Counted from the first letter of the stretch, positions 7,113-15,636 are shown. The stretch is 26,632 nt of DNA from JAAZPG01 sp012797375 (GCA_937868205.1 CALMMC010000102.1:1-26632), one strand, 5' to 3'. Made by a program: numbers and translations. The notes: generated by a model not told the origin, from the letters alone.

Positions 7113-8993
7113 ATGCCGGCCTTCGTTTTCATTCCTCTCGCCCCGGCCGTCGGCGCCCTGGTCCTCTTTCCGCTCGGCCGGCGGCTGTCCCGCCGGTCGG
7201 TCTCGACGCTGGCCTGCGGGTCGGTCGCCGCGTCGTTCGTTCTGTCCGTCGCCGCGGCCCTTTCCGGTTCCGGAGTCCGCATCCACCGGCTTTTCACCTG
7301 GATCCAAGCCGGCGGCTTCCGGGCCGAAGCGGCTTTCCGCTTCGATCCCTTGGCCGCCGTGATGGTTCTGGTCGTCACCGGCGTCGGCCTGCTCATCCAC
7401 GTCTATTCGGCCGGCTACATGTCCCGGGAGCGCGACTTCGGGCGGTATTTCGCCTGTTTGAACCTCTTCATGTCCGCCATGCTCCTTCTCGTCCTGGCCG
7501 ACAACCTGGTCTTGATGTTCGTCGGCTGGGAGGGGGTTGGCCTCTGTTCATATCTCCTGATCGGCTACTGGTTCGAAAAACCGGCCGCGGCCGACGCCGG
7601 CAAGAAAGCCTTTCTCGTCAACCGGATCGGGGACGCCGGCTTCCTTCTGGGAATCCTCGTCCTTTGGTCGGCGGCCGGAACGGTGTCGTTCGCCGGCCTT
7701 TCCGAAGCGGTCGCCTCCGGAGCGCTCGCCCCTTCGGCGGCCGCGGCGGCCGCCGTTCTCCTGTTCATCGGGGCGACGGGAAAATCCGCCCAGATCCCCC
7801 TCTATGTCTGGCTGCCCGACGCCATGGAAGGCCCGACGCCGGTCAGCGCCCTGATCCACGCCGCGACCATGGTCACGGCCGGGGTGTACATGGTCGCCCG
7901 GTTGAACCCGCTTTACGCGGCCTCTTCCTCGGCGTCCGGGATCGTCATGCTTGTCGGGGCCTTGACCGCCGTCTACGCCGGAGTCCTCGCCCTTGTCCAA
8001 AACGACATCAAGCGGGTCCTGGCTTATTCCACGATCTCCCAGCTGGGATACATGTTTCTCGGCTGCGGCGCGGGGGCTTACGCCGCCGGCATTTTCCACC
8101 TGTTCACCCACGCCTTTTTCAAGAGCCTTCTTTTCCTGGCCGCCGGAAGCGTCATCCACGCCCTGTCCGGCGAGCAGGATCTGCGGAAAATGGGCGGGCT
8201 TCGAAAACTCCTGCCCCGGACCTATCCCGCCTTTCTCGTCGGCGCCCTGGCGATCTCCGGCATCCCCTTTCTTTCCGGATTTTTCTCCAAGGACGCCATC
8301 CTCCTCACCGCCTTCGCCGGCGGACACGTCTTCGCCGGAATCCTCGGCCTGGCCGGCGGCGGGCTGACGGCATTTTACATGTTCCGGCTGGTCTTTCTCG
8401 CTTTTTTCGGGAGCAGGCGCTTCTCGGCCGAGGTCGAATCCCGCCTCCACGAATCCCCGGCCGTCATGACCCGGCCTCTCCTCATCCTGGCCTTTTGTTC
8501 GATCGTCGCCGGCTATGTCGGCCTCCCGGCCTTGTTCGGCGAACGAGCGAACCTGTTTTTCCGGTTTCTCGCCCCGGTCGCCGGAACACCGGCCTCCGGG
8601 CACGCGGGACCGGGGGCCGAGGCCGCGCTGCTGGCCGCCTCGACCATCTCGGCCCTCGCCGGCTTGTTCCTCGCGTATCTTTTCTACGTCCGGAATCCGG
8701 CCCTCCCCGGCCGGGTTTCAGCCCGCTTTCCCGGCTTCCACCATCTTCTCCTCCGGGGCTTCGGCGTCGACGCGCTTTACGAGACGGCCCTCCTCAATCC
8801 CCTCCTCCGCGGGTCGAAGGCGGTTTACCGCCGGTTCGACCTGGGGGTCATCGACGCGGCCGTGAACGGGGCGGGCGGAGCCGCCGGCCTTCTCGGAAAA
8901 GCCCTCGCCCTTCTCCAGACGGGATGGGTCAAGGATTACGCCCTGGCCATCCTCCTCGGGGCCGTCGCTTTCCTCGGAGTCCTCCTCTTCTGA
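7113..8993 (+). CDS. nuoL: NADH-quinone oxidoreductase subunit L
   Basis: A 626-aa antiporter-like subunit at the tip of the complex I membrane arm. Landmarks are the TM5 glutamate in MFVGWEGVGLCSYLLIGYW, then KKAFLVNRIGD, the TM7 lysine and TM8 region in GATGKSAQIPLYVWLPDAM / EGPTPVSALIHAATMVTAG, and the broken-helix segment VQNDIKRVLAYSTISQLGYM. The C-terminal part (about 480-626) contains the weakly conserved lateral-helix region and a last TM helix (DYALAILLGAVAFLGVLLF). Length is normal. GAGGGG lies about nine bases before the ATG. The gene is 3 nt from nuoK and 1 nt from nuoM, so it is in a tight operon. Confidence 0.97.
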   Translation: MPAFVFIPLAPAVGALVLFPLGRRLSRRSVSTLACGSVAASFVLSVAAALSGSGVRIHRLFTWIQAGGFRAEAAFRFDPLAAVMVLVVTGVGLLIHVYSAGYMSRERDFGRYFACLNLFMSAMLLLVLADNLVLMFVGWEGVGLCSYLLIGYWFEKPAAADAGKKAFLVNRIGDAGFLLGILVLWSAAGTVSFAGLSEAVASGALAPSAAAAAAVLLFIGATGKSAQIPLYVWLPDAMEGPTPVSALIHAATMVTAGVYMVARLNPLYAASSSASGIVMLVGALTAVYAGVLALVQNDIKRVLAYSTISQLGYMFLGCGAGAYAAGIFHLFTHAFFKSLLFLAAGSVIHALSGEQDLRKMGGLRKLLPRTYPAFLVGALAISGIPFLSGFFSKDAILLTAFAGGHVFAGILGLAGGGLTAFYMFRLVFLAFFGSRRFSAEVESRLHESPAVMTRPLLILAFCSIVAGYVGLPALFGERANLFFRFLAPVAGTPASGHAGPGAEAALLAASTISALAGLFLAYLFYVRNPALPGRVSARFPGFHHLLLRGFGVDALYETALLNPLLRGSKAVYRRFDLGVIDAAVNGAGGAAGLLGKALALLQTGWVKDYALAILLGAVAFLGVLLF

Positions 8994-8994
8994 C

Positions 8995-10560
8995 ATGAAC
9001 ATCCCGCTGCTGAGCCTGATCACCTTCCTCCCGCTGGCCGGGGCGATTCTCCTCATCTTCATCCCGGCCGCCGAACGGCGGCGCCTCTTCGCCGCCGCCC
9101 TGGCCGTCACGCTTGCCGTCTTCGTCCTCGCCTGCCTGCTAGCCTTCCGTTTCGACGGACGCGAGGCCGGGCCTCAGTTCGTCGAGAAAAGCCCCTGGCT
9201 GGGCTATGGCCTCGGCTACCACCTCGGGGTCGACGGCCTCAGCCTCTTTCTCGTCCTGCTGGCCGCTTTTCTCACGCCCCTGGTCGTCTGGGCCTCGGTC
9301 TCGTCGATCCGCGACCGGTTGAAGGAATATCTCCTATTCCTGCTCCTCCTGGAAACCGGGATGATCGGCGTCTTTCTCTCGCTTAATCTCTTCCTCTTCT
9401 ACGTCTTCTGGGAAGCGGCCCTGATCCCGATGTATTTCTTGATCGGCGTCTTCGGCGGAAAACGCCGGCTCTACGCGACCACGAAATTCGTCCTCTTCAC
9501 GATGGCCGGAAGCCTCCTGATGCTGGCCGGCATCTTCGTCCTTCACGGAGCCTACGCCCGCGCAACCGGGACATATTCCCTGGACATGTTCGACTTGGGC
9601 CGGATGGTCCTCTCCCCTTCCGCCCAGACCTGGCTCTTTCTCGCCTTCGGCCTGGCTTTCGCCGTCAAGGTCCCCCTGTTCCCGTTCCACACCTGGCTTC
9701 CCGACGCCCACGTCGAAGCTCCGACCGGGGCTTCCGTTCTCCTGGCCGCCGTTCTCCTCAAGATGGGCGCCTACGGATTTCTCCGCTTGGGTTTTCCCCT
9801 CTTCCCCGAGGCCGTCGCCCGCCTCGCTCCGGTCCTTTCCGGGCTGGCCGTGGCCGGCATTATTTACGGCGGGTTCATGGCCCTCGTCCAAAAGGACATC
9901 AAGGCGCTCGTGGCTTACTCCAGCGTCAGCCATATGGGGCTTATCCTGCTGGCCGTGACGGCTTGGAACACGGTCAGCCTCCAAGGCGCGATCCTCCAAA
10001 TGATCAACCACGGCCTGAGCACGGGACTGCTCTTCTTCGGCGTCGGCGTCTTGTACGAACGGACCCGGGCCCGGGGCGTCTCCGACTTCGGCGGCGTCGC
10101 CCGGAAGATGCCCGTCTTCGCCGCTTTGTTTCTCATCGCCGCGCTCTCGTCCCTCGGCCTTCCCGGACTCAACGGCTTCGCCGGAGAGATCCTTTGCCTG
10201 AGCGGCGTGTTCGCCGCGGATAAAATCCTGGCCGCCCTGGCCGTCACGACGGTGATTCTCTCGGCCGCTTACCTCCTGGGCATGTACCGGAAAGTCTTTC
10301 ACGGCCCCGTCGCCTCCGGGCGCGTGGCCGCTCTCCGGGACATCGGCGGACGCGAGCTGGCCGTCTTCCTCCCCGTTATCCTCCTGATGTTTTGGATCGG
10401 GCTCTTTCCCGGGACCTTCCTGAAAAAGATCGAGGCGACCGCCGTCCGGTATGCCGATGCCCTGCAAAACCGCCGGACCGCATACGTCCGGGTGGACGGC
10501 CGTCCCGCTTTTCCGGCGATCGTCTCCGGAAGCGGCGGCGGCGAGGAAAAAGCGCGATGA
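8995..10560 (+). CDS. nuoM: NADH-quinone oxidoreductase subunit M
   Basis: A 521-aa antiporter-like proton-pumping subunit of complex I with about 14 TM helices. Family landmarks are LFLFYVFWEAALIPMYFLIG (TM5 glutamate), FAVKVPLFPFHTWLPDAH with VEAPTGASVLLAAVLLKMG (TM7 lysine and TM8), and VQKDIKALVAYSSVSHMG. Length is typical. The ATG follows the nuoL stop by one base. Its 3' end overlaps the nuoN start by ATGA at 10557-10560, so translation of the two is coupled. Confidence 0.97.
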   Translation: MNIPLLSLITFLPLAGAILLIFIPAAERRRLFAAALAVTLAVFVLACLLAFRFDGREAGPQFVEKSPWLGYGLGYHLGVDGLSLFLVLLAAFLTPLVVWASVSSIRDRLKEYLLFLLLLETGMIGVFLSLNLFLFYVFWEAALIPMYFLIGVFGGKRRLYATTKFVLFTMAGSLLMLAGIFVLHGAYARATGTYSLDMFDLGRMVLSPSAQTWLFLAFGLAFAVKVPLFPFHTWLPDAHVEAPTGASVLLAAVLLKMGAYGFLRLGFPLFPEAVARLAPVLSGLAVAGIIYGGFMALVQKDIKALVAYSSVSHMGLILLAVTAWNTVSLQGAILQMINHGLSTGLLFFGVGVLYERTRARGVSDFGGVARKMPVFAALFLIAALSSLGLPGLNGFAGEILCLSGVFAADKILAALAVTTVILSAAYLLGMYRKVFHGPVASGRVAALRDIGGRELAVFLPVILLMFWIGLFPGTFLKKIEATAVRYADALQNRRTAYVRVDGRPAFPAIVSGSGGGEEKAR

Positions 10561-11984
10561 GCGGACCGGTCGTTCTCGCCCCCCTTCTCTTCCTTGCCGG
10601 CGGGGCGGTTCTCGTTTTGCTCCTGGGGACGCGCCGCGGCGGAGGATCGAATTCCGTCCAAGCCGCGGTCTCCGTCGCGGCCGCGGCCGCGGCCGGATTC
10701 GCCGCCGCCCGCCTCTGGGGCCGGCCGGCCGAGGCGTTCGGGGGGCAGCTCCGATGGGATGAGCCGGCGCTTTTCCTCGCGTTCCTCTATCTTTTGGCGG
10801 CCGTCCTGGCGATCCTTCTCGGGATGCGCTTCATCGTTCTCCGCCGGATCCCCCGGGCGGAATATTACGGCCTTCTTCTCCTGGCCGTCTGCGGCCTCAT
10901 CCTGATGACGGCCACCCGCCACCTGCTCGTCGTTTTCCTCGGCTTGGAGGTGTTTTCCATCTCCGCCTATGCCTTGACCGGACTGAACCGGCGGGACGAC
11001 GGTTCGGCCGAGGCGGCCGCCAAGTATTTCCTGACCGGATCCTTCGCCTCGGCCTTTTTCGTCTTCGGCTTGGCCCTGCTGTTCGGAGCCTCCGGCACGC
11101 TCGACCTCGACGCCGCGGCCGCCGGGCTCGCCGGAACGGGGGCGGTTCCCGCCCTGGCCGCGGCCGGATTGATCCTGGTTCTCTGCGGGCTGGGCTATAA
11201 AATCGCCGTCGTCCCGTTCCATATGTATTTTCCGGACGTCACCGAGGGCGCGCCCACGCCGGCCGCGGCGTTTTTTGCGGCGGCCCCGAAAGCGGCCGGA
11301 TTCGCCGTCCTCCTCCGGATTCTCTTCGCCTTCGCCCGGGCGGGGATCGGGGCCGGGCCGATCGCCTCCTTCCTGAGCGCGGCCGCCGTCGCGACGATGA
11401 TCCTCGGGAATTTCGCCGCCCTCCGCCAGCGGAATCTCAAGCGCCTCCTGGCGTATTCCGGCATCGCCCACGCCGGATACATGCTGATCGCCGTCGTCTC
11501 CGGCGATCCGGCCGGGCTGTTGTTCTACCTGGCCAATTACCTGTTCATGGGGGTCGGGGCCTTCGCCGCGGTCATCGCCCTGGCCGGGCCGAAGCGCGAA
11601 ACGCTCGAGCTGGACGACTACGCCGGACTCGGCCGCCGGTCGCCCTGGGCGGCGGGGATCTTCACCGTGATCCTCATCTCCCTGGCCGGGTTTCCCCCGA
11701 CCGGCGGTTTTTTGGCGAAGTTCTTCGTCTTCAGCGCGGCCGTCCGGGCCGGCCGTCTCGGCCTCGCCCTCGTCGGCATCGCCGCCAGCCTGGTTTCGGT
11801 CGCGGTCTACCTGCGGATCGTCCGGGTCATGTTCATGAAGGAGCCAGAACGGGAGATCGAGGTCGACACGGAAAATTACCCCGTCTACCTCGCCTTGTTC
11901 TTCTGTCTTTACGCCGTCCTCCAGCTCGGCCTCTTTCCGGGCGGCGTTATGACCTTCCTTCGCGGCGCGGTCGCGGGCTTTTAA
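10557..11984 (+). CDS. nuoN: NADH-quinone oxidoreductase subunit N
   Basis: A 475-aa antiporter-like subunit, normal for NuoN. Visible landmarks are VVFLGLEVFSISAYALTGL (TM5 glutamate), GYKIAVVPFHMYFPDVTEG followed by PTPAAAFFAAAPKAAGFAVL (TM7/TM8), and RQRNLKRLLAYSGIAHAGYM (the K-R pair of the broken helix). The ATG at 10557 overlaps the nuoM stop (ATGA) and has GAGG upstream; a longer in-frame extension into nuoM is not needed. It is the last nuo gene of the block, and the galactokinase-family gene follows after 18 nt. Confidence 0.96.
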   Translation: MSGPVVLAPLLFLAGGAVLVLLLGTRRGGGSNSVQAAVSVAAAAAAGFAAARLWGRPAEAFGGQLRWDEPALFLAFLYLLAAVLAILLGMRFIVLRRIPRAEYYGLLLLAVCGLILMTATRHLLVVFLGLEVFSISAYALTGLNRRDDGSAEAAAKYFLTGSFASAFFVFGLALLFGASGTLDLDAAAAGLAGTGAVPALAAAGLILVLCGLGYKIAVVPFHMYFPDVTEGAPTPAAAFFAAAPKAAGFAVLLRILFAFARAGIGAGPIASFLSAAAVATMILGNFAALRQRNLKRLLAYSGIAHAGYMLIAVVSGDPAGLLFYLANYLFMGVGAFAAVIALAGPKRETLELDDYAGLGRRSPWAAGIFTVILISLAGFPPTGGFLAKFFVFSAAVRAGRLGLALVGIAASLVSVAVYLRIVRVMFMKEPEREIEVDTENYPVYLALFFCLYAVLQLGLFPGGVMTFLRGAVAGF

Positions 11985-12002
11985 TCCGTCGGGAGTCATG
12001 GA

Positions 12003-13169
12003 ATGGATGATCTGATTCAGCGTCTCCGCAAAGAGCACCAGGCCGTTTTCGGCGTCGAACCCGCGGTCGTCGCGTACGCCCCCGGGCGGGTCGAGATCCT
12101 GGGCAACCACACCGATTACAACGAGGGCTTCGTCCTGTCGGCGGCCATCGACGCCGGGATCGCCTTCGGTCTCTCGCCGGCCGACGAGGATGCCTGCACC
12201 CTGCGGGCGGCCGACTTCGGCGAGAGCGTTCGTTTTCAGGCCGTCAACCCGGGACGGACGGACCGGGAGCGCTGGTCGAACTACCCGCGCGGCGTCCTGG
12301 CGTTCCTCCGGGAACGATACGGGTTCCGTCCCCGGGGATTCCAAGGAACCTTCTGCGGCGATATCCCGGTGGCGGCCGGGCTTTCCAGCTCGGCCGCCCT
12401 GGAAATCTCCTCGGGCCTGGCCTTTTCGGCTTTCCACGGAATCGTCGCCGAGAAGCTTGCCCTGGCGAAAATCGGCCAGCGGGCCGAACACGAGTTCGCC
12501 GGCGTGCGCTGCGGCCTTCTCGACCAGATCTCAAGCCTCTTCGGCCGGGAACAGGCTCTCGTCTTCACGGATTTCCGTTCGCTCGAAGCGGACACCGTTT
12601 CCCTTCCGCAGGGGACGGCTTTCCTGATCGCCGACACGGGGGTCAAGCACACGCTGGTCGACTCGGAATACAACGAACGGCGCCGGCGGTGCGAGGAGGC
12701 GGCCGCGGCGTTCCGCCGCATCCTCGGCCCCGGGATCGCCGCCCTCCGGGACGTGACGCGGGCGGACATGATGAAATACCGGGACCGCCTGGATCCGGAT
12801 GTTTGGAAAAGAGCCGCCCATCCCGTCGGGGAAAACGAACGCGTCTTGACCGGGGCCGAAGCCCTCAAGCGCGGAGACGCGGCCGCCTTCGGCCGCCTCA
12901 TGTTCGAATCCCATGAAAGTTCCCGGAAATATTTCGAAAATTCCTGTCCCGAGCTCGACGCCTTGGTCGAGGCGGCGGGGAAGATCCAGGGGGTTCTCGG
13001 CGCCCGCCTGCGCGGAGGGGTATTCGGCGGCAGCGCCGTCGTCCTGGTCGAAAAGGATCGGGCCGGGGCGATCGCCGCTTCCCTGGCTTCGGCTTATGCC
13101 GCCGCCCGGGGCCGCCGCCTCGAGCCCCGGGTCGTCCTTCCGTCGGCCGGCGCCCGGCTCGTCACCTGA
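12003..13169 (+). CDS. galK: Galactokinase-family GHMP kinase
   Basis: A 388-aa protein with the GHMP-kinase layout of galactokinases. The galactose-recognition signature is APGRVEILGNHTDYNEG (26-42), the phosphate-binding loop is PVAAGLSSSAALE (122-134), the catalytic aspartate is D174 in CGLLDQISSLFG, and the C-terminal motif is GGVFGGSAVVLVEK. Galactokinase phosphorylates galactose at C1 in the Leloir pathway. The usual GEHTDYN reads GNHTDYN: the Glu that contacts the sugar in characterised enzymes is Asn35 here, so the true sugar may differ from galactose. It starts 18 nt past nuoN with GGGAG upstream and may be the last gene of the nuo transcript, although the functions are unrelated. 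Confidence 0.87.
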   Translation: MDDLIQRLRKEHQAVFGVEPAVVAYAPGRVEILGNHTDYNEGFVLSAAIDAGIAFGLSPADEDACTLRAADFGESVRFQAVNPGRTDRERWSNYPRGVLAFLRERYGFRPRGFQGTFCGDIPVAAGLSSSAALEISSGLAFSAFHGIVAEKLALAKIGQRAEHEFAGVRCGLLDQISSLFGREQALVFTDFRSLEADTVSLPQGTAFLIADTGVKHTLVDSEYNERRRRCEEAAAAFRRILGPGIAALRDVTRADMMKYRDRLDPDVWKRAAHPVGENERVLTGAEALKRGDAAAFGRLMFESHESSRKYFENSCPELDALVEAAGKIQGVLGARLRGGVFGGSAVVLVEKDRAGAIAASLASAYAAARGRRLEPRVVLPSAGARLVT

Positions 13170-13275
13170 GCGCCGGGAGGCCGGGACGCTCCGGCCCGAT
13201 CCGGATTTTTCCCCAGGCGAAGCGGCAAGCGGCCGGCCGACCGGCCTCCGAGCCCGTCTTCCTCCCCGCGTCCCG

Positions 13276-14376
13276 TCAGACCGCGCGGAGTTTCTTCATG
13301 TCCGCGGCCGAAGGACGGTTCGGGATCACGGCCACGGTCTTGCCCCGGTATTCAAAGACTTCCTTGTCGTCGTTGTTGATCTCGCCGATATGCTCGGCCC
13401 GGACTCCCTTGGCCCGGACCGTTTTCAAAATGAGATCGACGTCCTTCTTGGCGACTTGGACGACCATCCGCGCCTGGGTTTCGCAAATCAGGATTTCCTC
13501 GGGCGAGAGGTTCTTTTCCTTCAGCGGGACCTTGGAAAGATCCACCCGGGCCCCGAAACCGCCGTACCGCGCGGATTCGCAAACGCCGGCCCCGACGCCG
13601 GCCGCGCCGAGATCGGAGCACGCCCGGATCTTCCCCGTGCGGAACGCGGCCAGGGAAGCTTCCATGACCTTGCGTTCCTCCCGGAACTGGGCGACGGCCG
13701 GCTTCATTTCCCGGACCAGCCCGGCCCGGTAGAGAGTGTCGTTGCCGTCGCTTCCCGTCCGGCCGATCAGGATGATCTGGCTGCCGGCGGCCTTCGCCGG
13801 CTTGGTCAGCGGCCGGGGCGTGACAAGGCGTCCCATCACCGCGACGACGACGGCCGGGACGATATCCGAAAACGACGTGGAGAACCCGCCGCCGACGATG
13901 AAGACATCCATGGCCCGGCACATGTCCTTCAATCCCTTGACCATCAAGTTGACCCGCTCTCCGCTGGTCATCTCCCGGCACTGCCCGCAGGTGCATTTCC
14001 CCTTGAAGCCGCACGGGCCGACGATGACCTTCTCGTCCAGGGGTTTGGTCCCGATGAAGTTCATCAGGAAAAACGGCCGGGCGCCCATGGCCACCACGTC
14101 CCGCATGGATCCGCCGGCCCCGGTGGCCGCCGCGTCGTACGGCCGGGGAACGCAGGGAGAGCAATGGCTCTCCATTTTGCCGACGAACATGCCCGGCGTG
14201 CCGGGAAACTTGAAGGCGGCGGCGTCGTCGCCCGGGCCGACGACAAGCGAGCCGGGGAACAGTTTGCCGACTTTTTTATTCAAGGCATCGATGGCCTTGA
14301 AATCGATGGCCTTGTCGATATTGTGGTGGAGATGGACGAAGAGCGCATGCATCAAGGCTTTTTCGATGTCGTTCAT
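13276..14376 (-). CDS. Half-length PurL-like AIRS/FGAM synthase-family protein with Cys cluster
   Basis: A 366-aa protein that follows the first half of FGAM synthase subunit PurL: GPGDDAAAF (47-55), GKMESH (66-71), DAAATGAGGSMRDVVAMGAR (81-100), IGRTGSDGNDTL (204-215, as in PurL TGrDGihGA), CSDLGAAGVGAG (253-264) and ETQARMVVQV (299-308, as in SEsQERM). PurL of this type is about 730 aa with two such halves; only one is present. The HNHP of PurL is HCSP, and the insertion CGFKGKCTCGQC (122-133) together with C72 and C75 gives six clustered cysteines that could bind metal. It is probably a neofunctionalised ATP-binding AIRS protein rather than a purine enzyme. The start at 14376 has AGGAGG seven bases upstream. 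It converges on galK. Confidence 0.75.
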   Translation of the reverse strand: MNDIEKALMHALFVHLHHNIDKAIDFKAIDALNKKVGKLFPGSLVVGPGDDAAAFKFPGTPGMFVGKMESHCSPCVPRPYDAAATGAGGSMRDVVAMGARPFFLMNFIGTKPLDEKVIVGPCGFKGKCTCGQCREMTSGERVNLMVKGLKDMCRAMDVFIVGGGFSTSFSDIVPAVVVAVMGRLVTPRPLTKPAKAAGSQIILIGRTGSDGNDTLYRAGLVREMKPAVAQFREERKVMEASLAAFRTGKIRACSDLGAAGVGAGVCESARYGGFGARVDLSKVPLKEKNLSPEEILICETQARMVVQVAKKDVDLILKTVRAKGVRAEHIGEINNDDKEVFEYRGKTVAVIPNRPSAADMKKLRAV

Positions 14377-14425
14377 GAGCGGGCCTCCTGGACGGTTGGA
14401 TTCTTTCGCGGATTGCGCGGCCTCC

Positions 14426-14455
14426 ATGTTACCCCATCCCGACGGCGGTTGTAAA
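14426..14455 (-). promoter_or_regulatory. Candidate promoter of the PurL-like gene
   Basis: On the minus strand TTTACA (14450-14455) and TAACAT (14426-14431) are separated by 18 bp (five and four of six consensus matches). The start point would be near 14419, about 43 nt before the ATG at 14376. Confidence 0.5.
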
Positions 14456-14617
14456 TCGGGTTGCCCGGGATTCATAATGCCCCCCTCGAAACAACCCGGC
14501 ACTCCACCCCAGAAGACGTTTTCACCGGGCGGTGACGGGGCATCATGCGCGGAAGCCCTGAAGCCGAGGCGCATGAGCGGGAGTTTTCACGCCGACTTGA
14601 CGCTCCGATTCAGGCCG

Positions 14618-14647
14618 TTGACAGGCGGGGCCGGCGGCCGATATATT
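14618..14647 (+). promoter_or_regulatory. Promoter of the histidine phosphatase gene, apparently leaderless
   Basis: A perfect TTGACA (14618-14623), an 18-bp spacer and TATATT (14642-14647). The predicted start point, about 7 nt past the -10, coincides with the ATG at 14654, and no Shine-Dalgarno precedes that ATG. Confidence 0.65.
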
Positions 14648-14653
14648 CGTTTC

Positions 14654-15190
14654 ATGAACGACCGCGCCCCGCTTCTATCCCGGGCGGTCCGTGGGAAAAA
14701 AGGCTTCCGGACGGCCGTCTTTGTCCTGGTCCTCGCGGCCGCGGCGGCCGGGCCGGCCGCCGCCCAGCAAGCGGTCATCCTGGTCCGTCACGCGGAAAAA
14801 GCCGACTCCTCCAAAGACTCCGCCCTGTCGGAGGCGGGCCGGGCCCGGGCCGAAGCCCTGGCCGTCCTCGTCGCTCCCCTGGGAATCACGGCCGTCTATG
14901 CCAGCGAATACCGGAGAGCCCGGCTGACGGCCGAGCCGGCGGCCGCCGCATTAGGATTGAAGGTTCAGACATACGCCGCCGGCGACGCGGCGGGGCTGGC
15001 GGAAAGGCTCCGGACCCGCCATGCCGGCGACACGGTCCTCGTGATCGGCCATTCCAACACGCTGCCGGAATTGATGCGGCGCCTCGGCCACCCGTCCGAG
15101 GAAATCATCGCCGACGATGATTACGGCAGCCTCTTCGTCCTGCTCCCCCAAACCGGCGACACGCCGGTCGTCGTCCGGCTCCATTATTGA
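14654..15190 (+). CDS. Exported histidine phosphatase (RHG / SixA-like)
   Basis: A 178-aa protein. A hydrophobic segment at about residues 20-38 ending in AAAQQ looks like a signal peptide. The phosphatase core has the RHG-type motif VILVRHAEKAD with phospho-accepting H46, the arginine-rich strand ASEYRRARLTAEPAA (83-97), and the second catalytic histidine H133 in VLVIGHSNTLPEL. It removes phosphate from an unknown small molecule or protein; a periplasmic location makes the cytoplasmic SixA role in phosphorelays unlikely. The gene appears leaderless. Its stop overlaps the convergent cyclophilin remnant by 7 bp. Confidence 0.88.
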   Translation: MNDRAPLLSRAVRGKKGFRTAVFVLVLAAAAAGPAAAQQAVILVRHAEKADSSKDSALSEAGRARAEALAVLVAPLGITAVYASEYRRARLTAEPAAAALGLKVQTYAAGDAAGLAERLRTRHAGDTVLVIGHSNTLPELMRRLGHPSEEIIADDDYGSLFVLLPQTGDTPVVVRLHY

Positions 15191-15600
15191 TTCGGCGGGG
15201 AGGCCGGCCCGGCCGAGGCGGCCGCCGGACGGATTCCGGGCCCGTCGAAAACCAGTTCCACCCGCGCGATGACGGCTCCCTCGAGGATCCTGTCGACGAC
15301 GTCCATCCCGGAAACGACCCGGGCGAAGACGCGGTATTCGCGGTTCAGGCGGTCGTTGTCGACGGTGTTGATGGAAATCCGGGCGTCGCCGGCGTCGCGG
15401 CCGCGGGTGGAGACGCCGACGGTTCCGCACGCGTTCGATGCCCGGCCCGTCTCGTCTCGCCTGAACGGGCCGTCTCCCGCGTACTCGTCGGTCCGCGGGC
15501 TGGCCTCCCTGGATGAGGAAGCCGGGGACGGCGCGGTGGAACGTGAGGCCGTTATAATAACCATTGGTCACGAGGGCGGCGATCCCTCGATTCCTCAATG
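15184..15600 (-). pseudogene. Cyclophilin-type peptidyl-prolyl isomerase, 5'-truncated and frameshifted
   Basis: Read on the minus strand, the first frame gives GIAALVTNGYYNGLTFHRAV and then PGFLIQGG (about 15588-15505), the classic cyclophilin active-site start. The homology then continues in another frame with SPRTDEYAGDGPFRRDETG, GTVGVS, ARISINTVDNDRLN and EYRVFARVVSGMDVVDRILE down to the TAA at 15184. One extra base near GGAGGCCAGCCC (about 15500) would account for the shift. The expected first 30-40 residues (strand 1 and the NFV helix) are missing, and there is no proper start codon: homology stops near 15590-15600, exactly where the low-GC island begins. A sequencing error could explain the shift but not the missing 5' end. 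Confidence 0.8.
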
Positions 15601-15607
15601 ATATAAA

Positions 15608-15636
15608 TTGATCGATGCATTTCCGTTTGTTATACT
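15608..15636 (+). promoter_or_regulatory. Promoter of the island's AraC-type regulator gene
   Basis: TTGATC (15608-15613) and TATACT (15631-15636) with a 17-bp spacer match the sigma-70 consensus at four and five of six positions. It lies in the first 40 bp of low-GC island DNA. The start point would be near 15643, just before the GAGGGAGG ribosome site. Confidence 0.62.

Noticed and set aside
10299..12491. Very long minus-strand open frame over nuoN and galK
   Set aside because: It is the antisense shadow of GC-rich genes, with Gly/Arg/Glu/Asp-biased composition and no recognisable domain.
13170..13275. Bidirectional terminator between galK and the PurL-like gene
   Set aside because: Short GC palindromes are present (GGCCGG-CCGA-CCGGCC), but none is followed by a proper T-tract on either strand.
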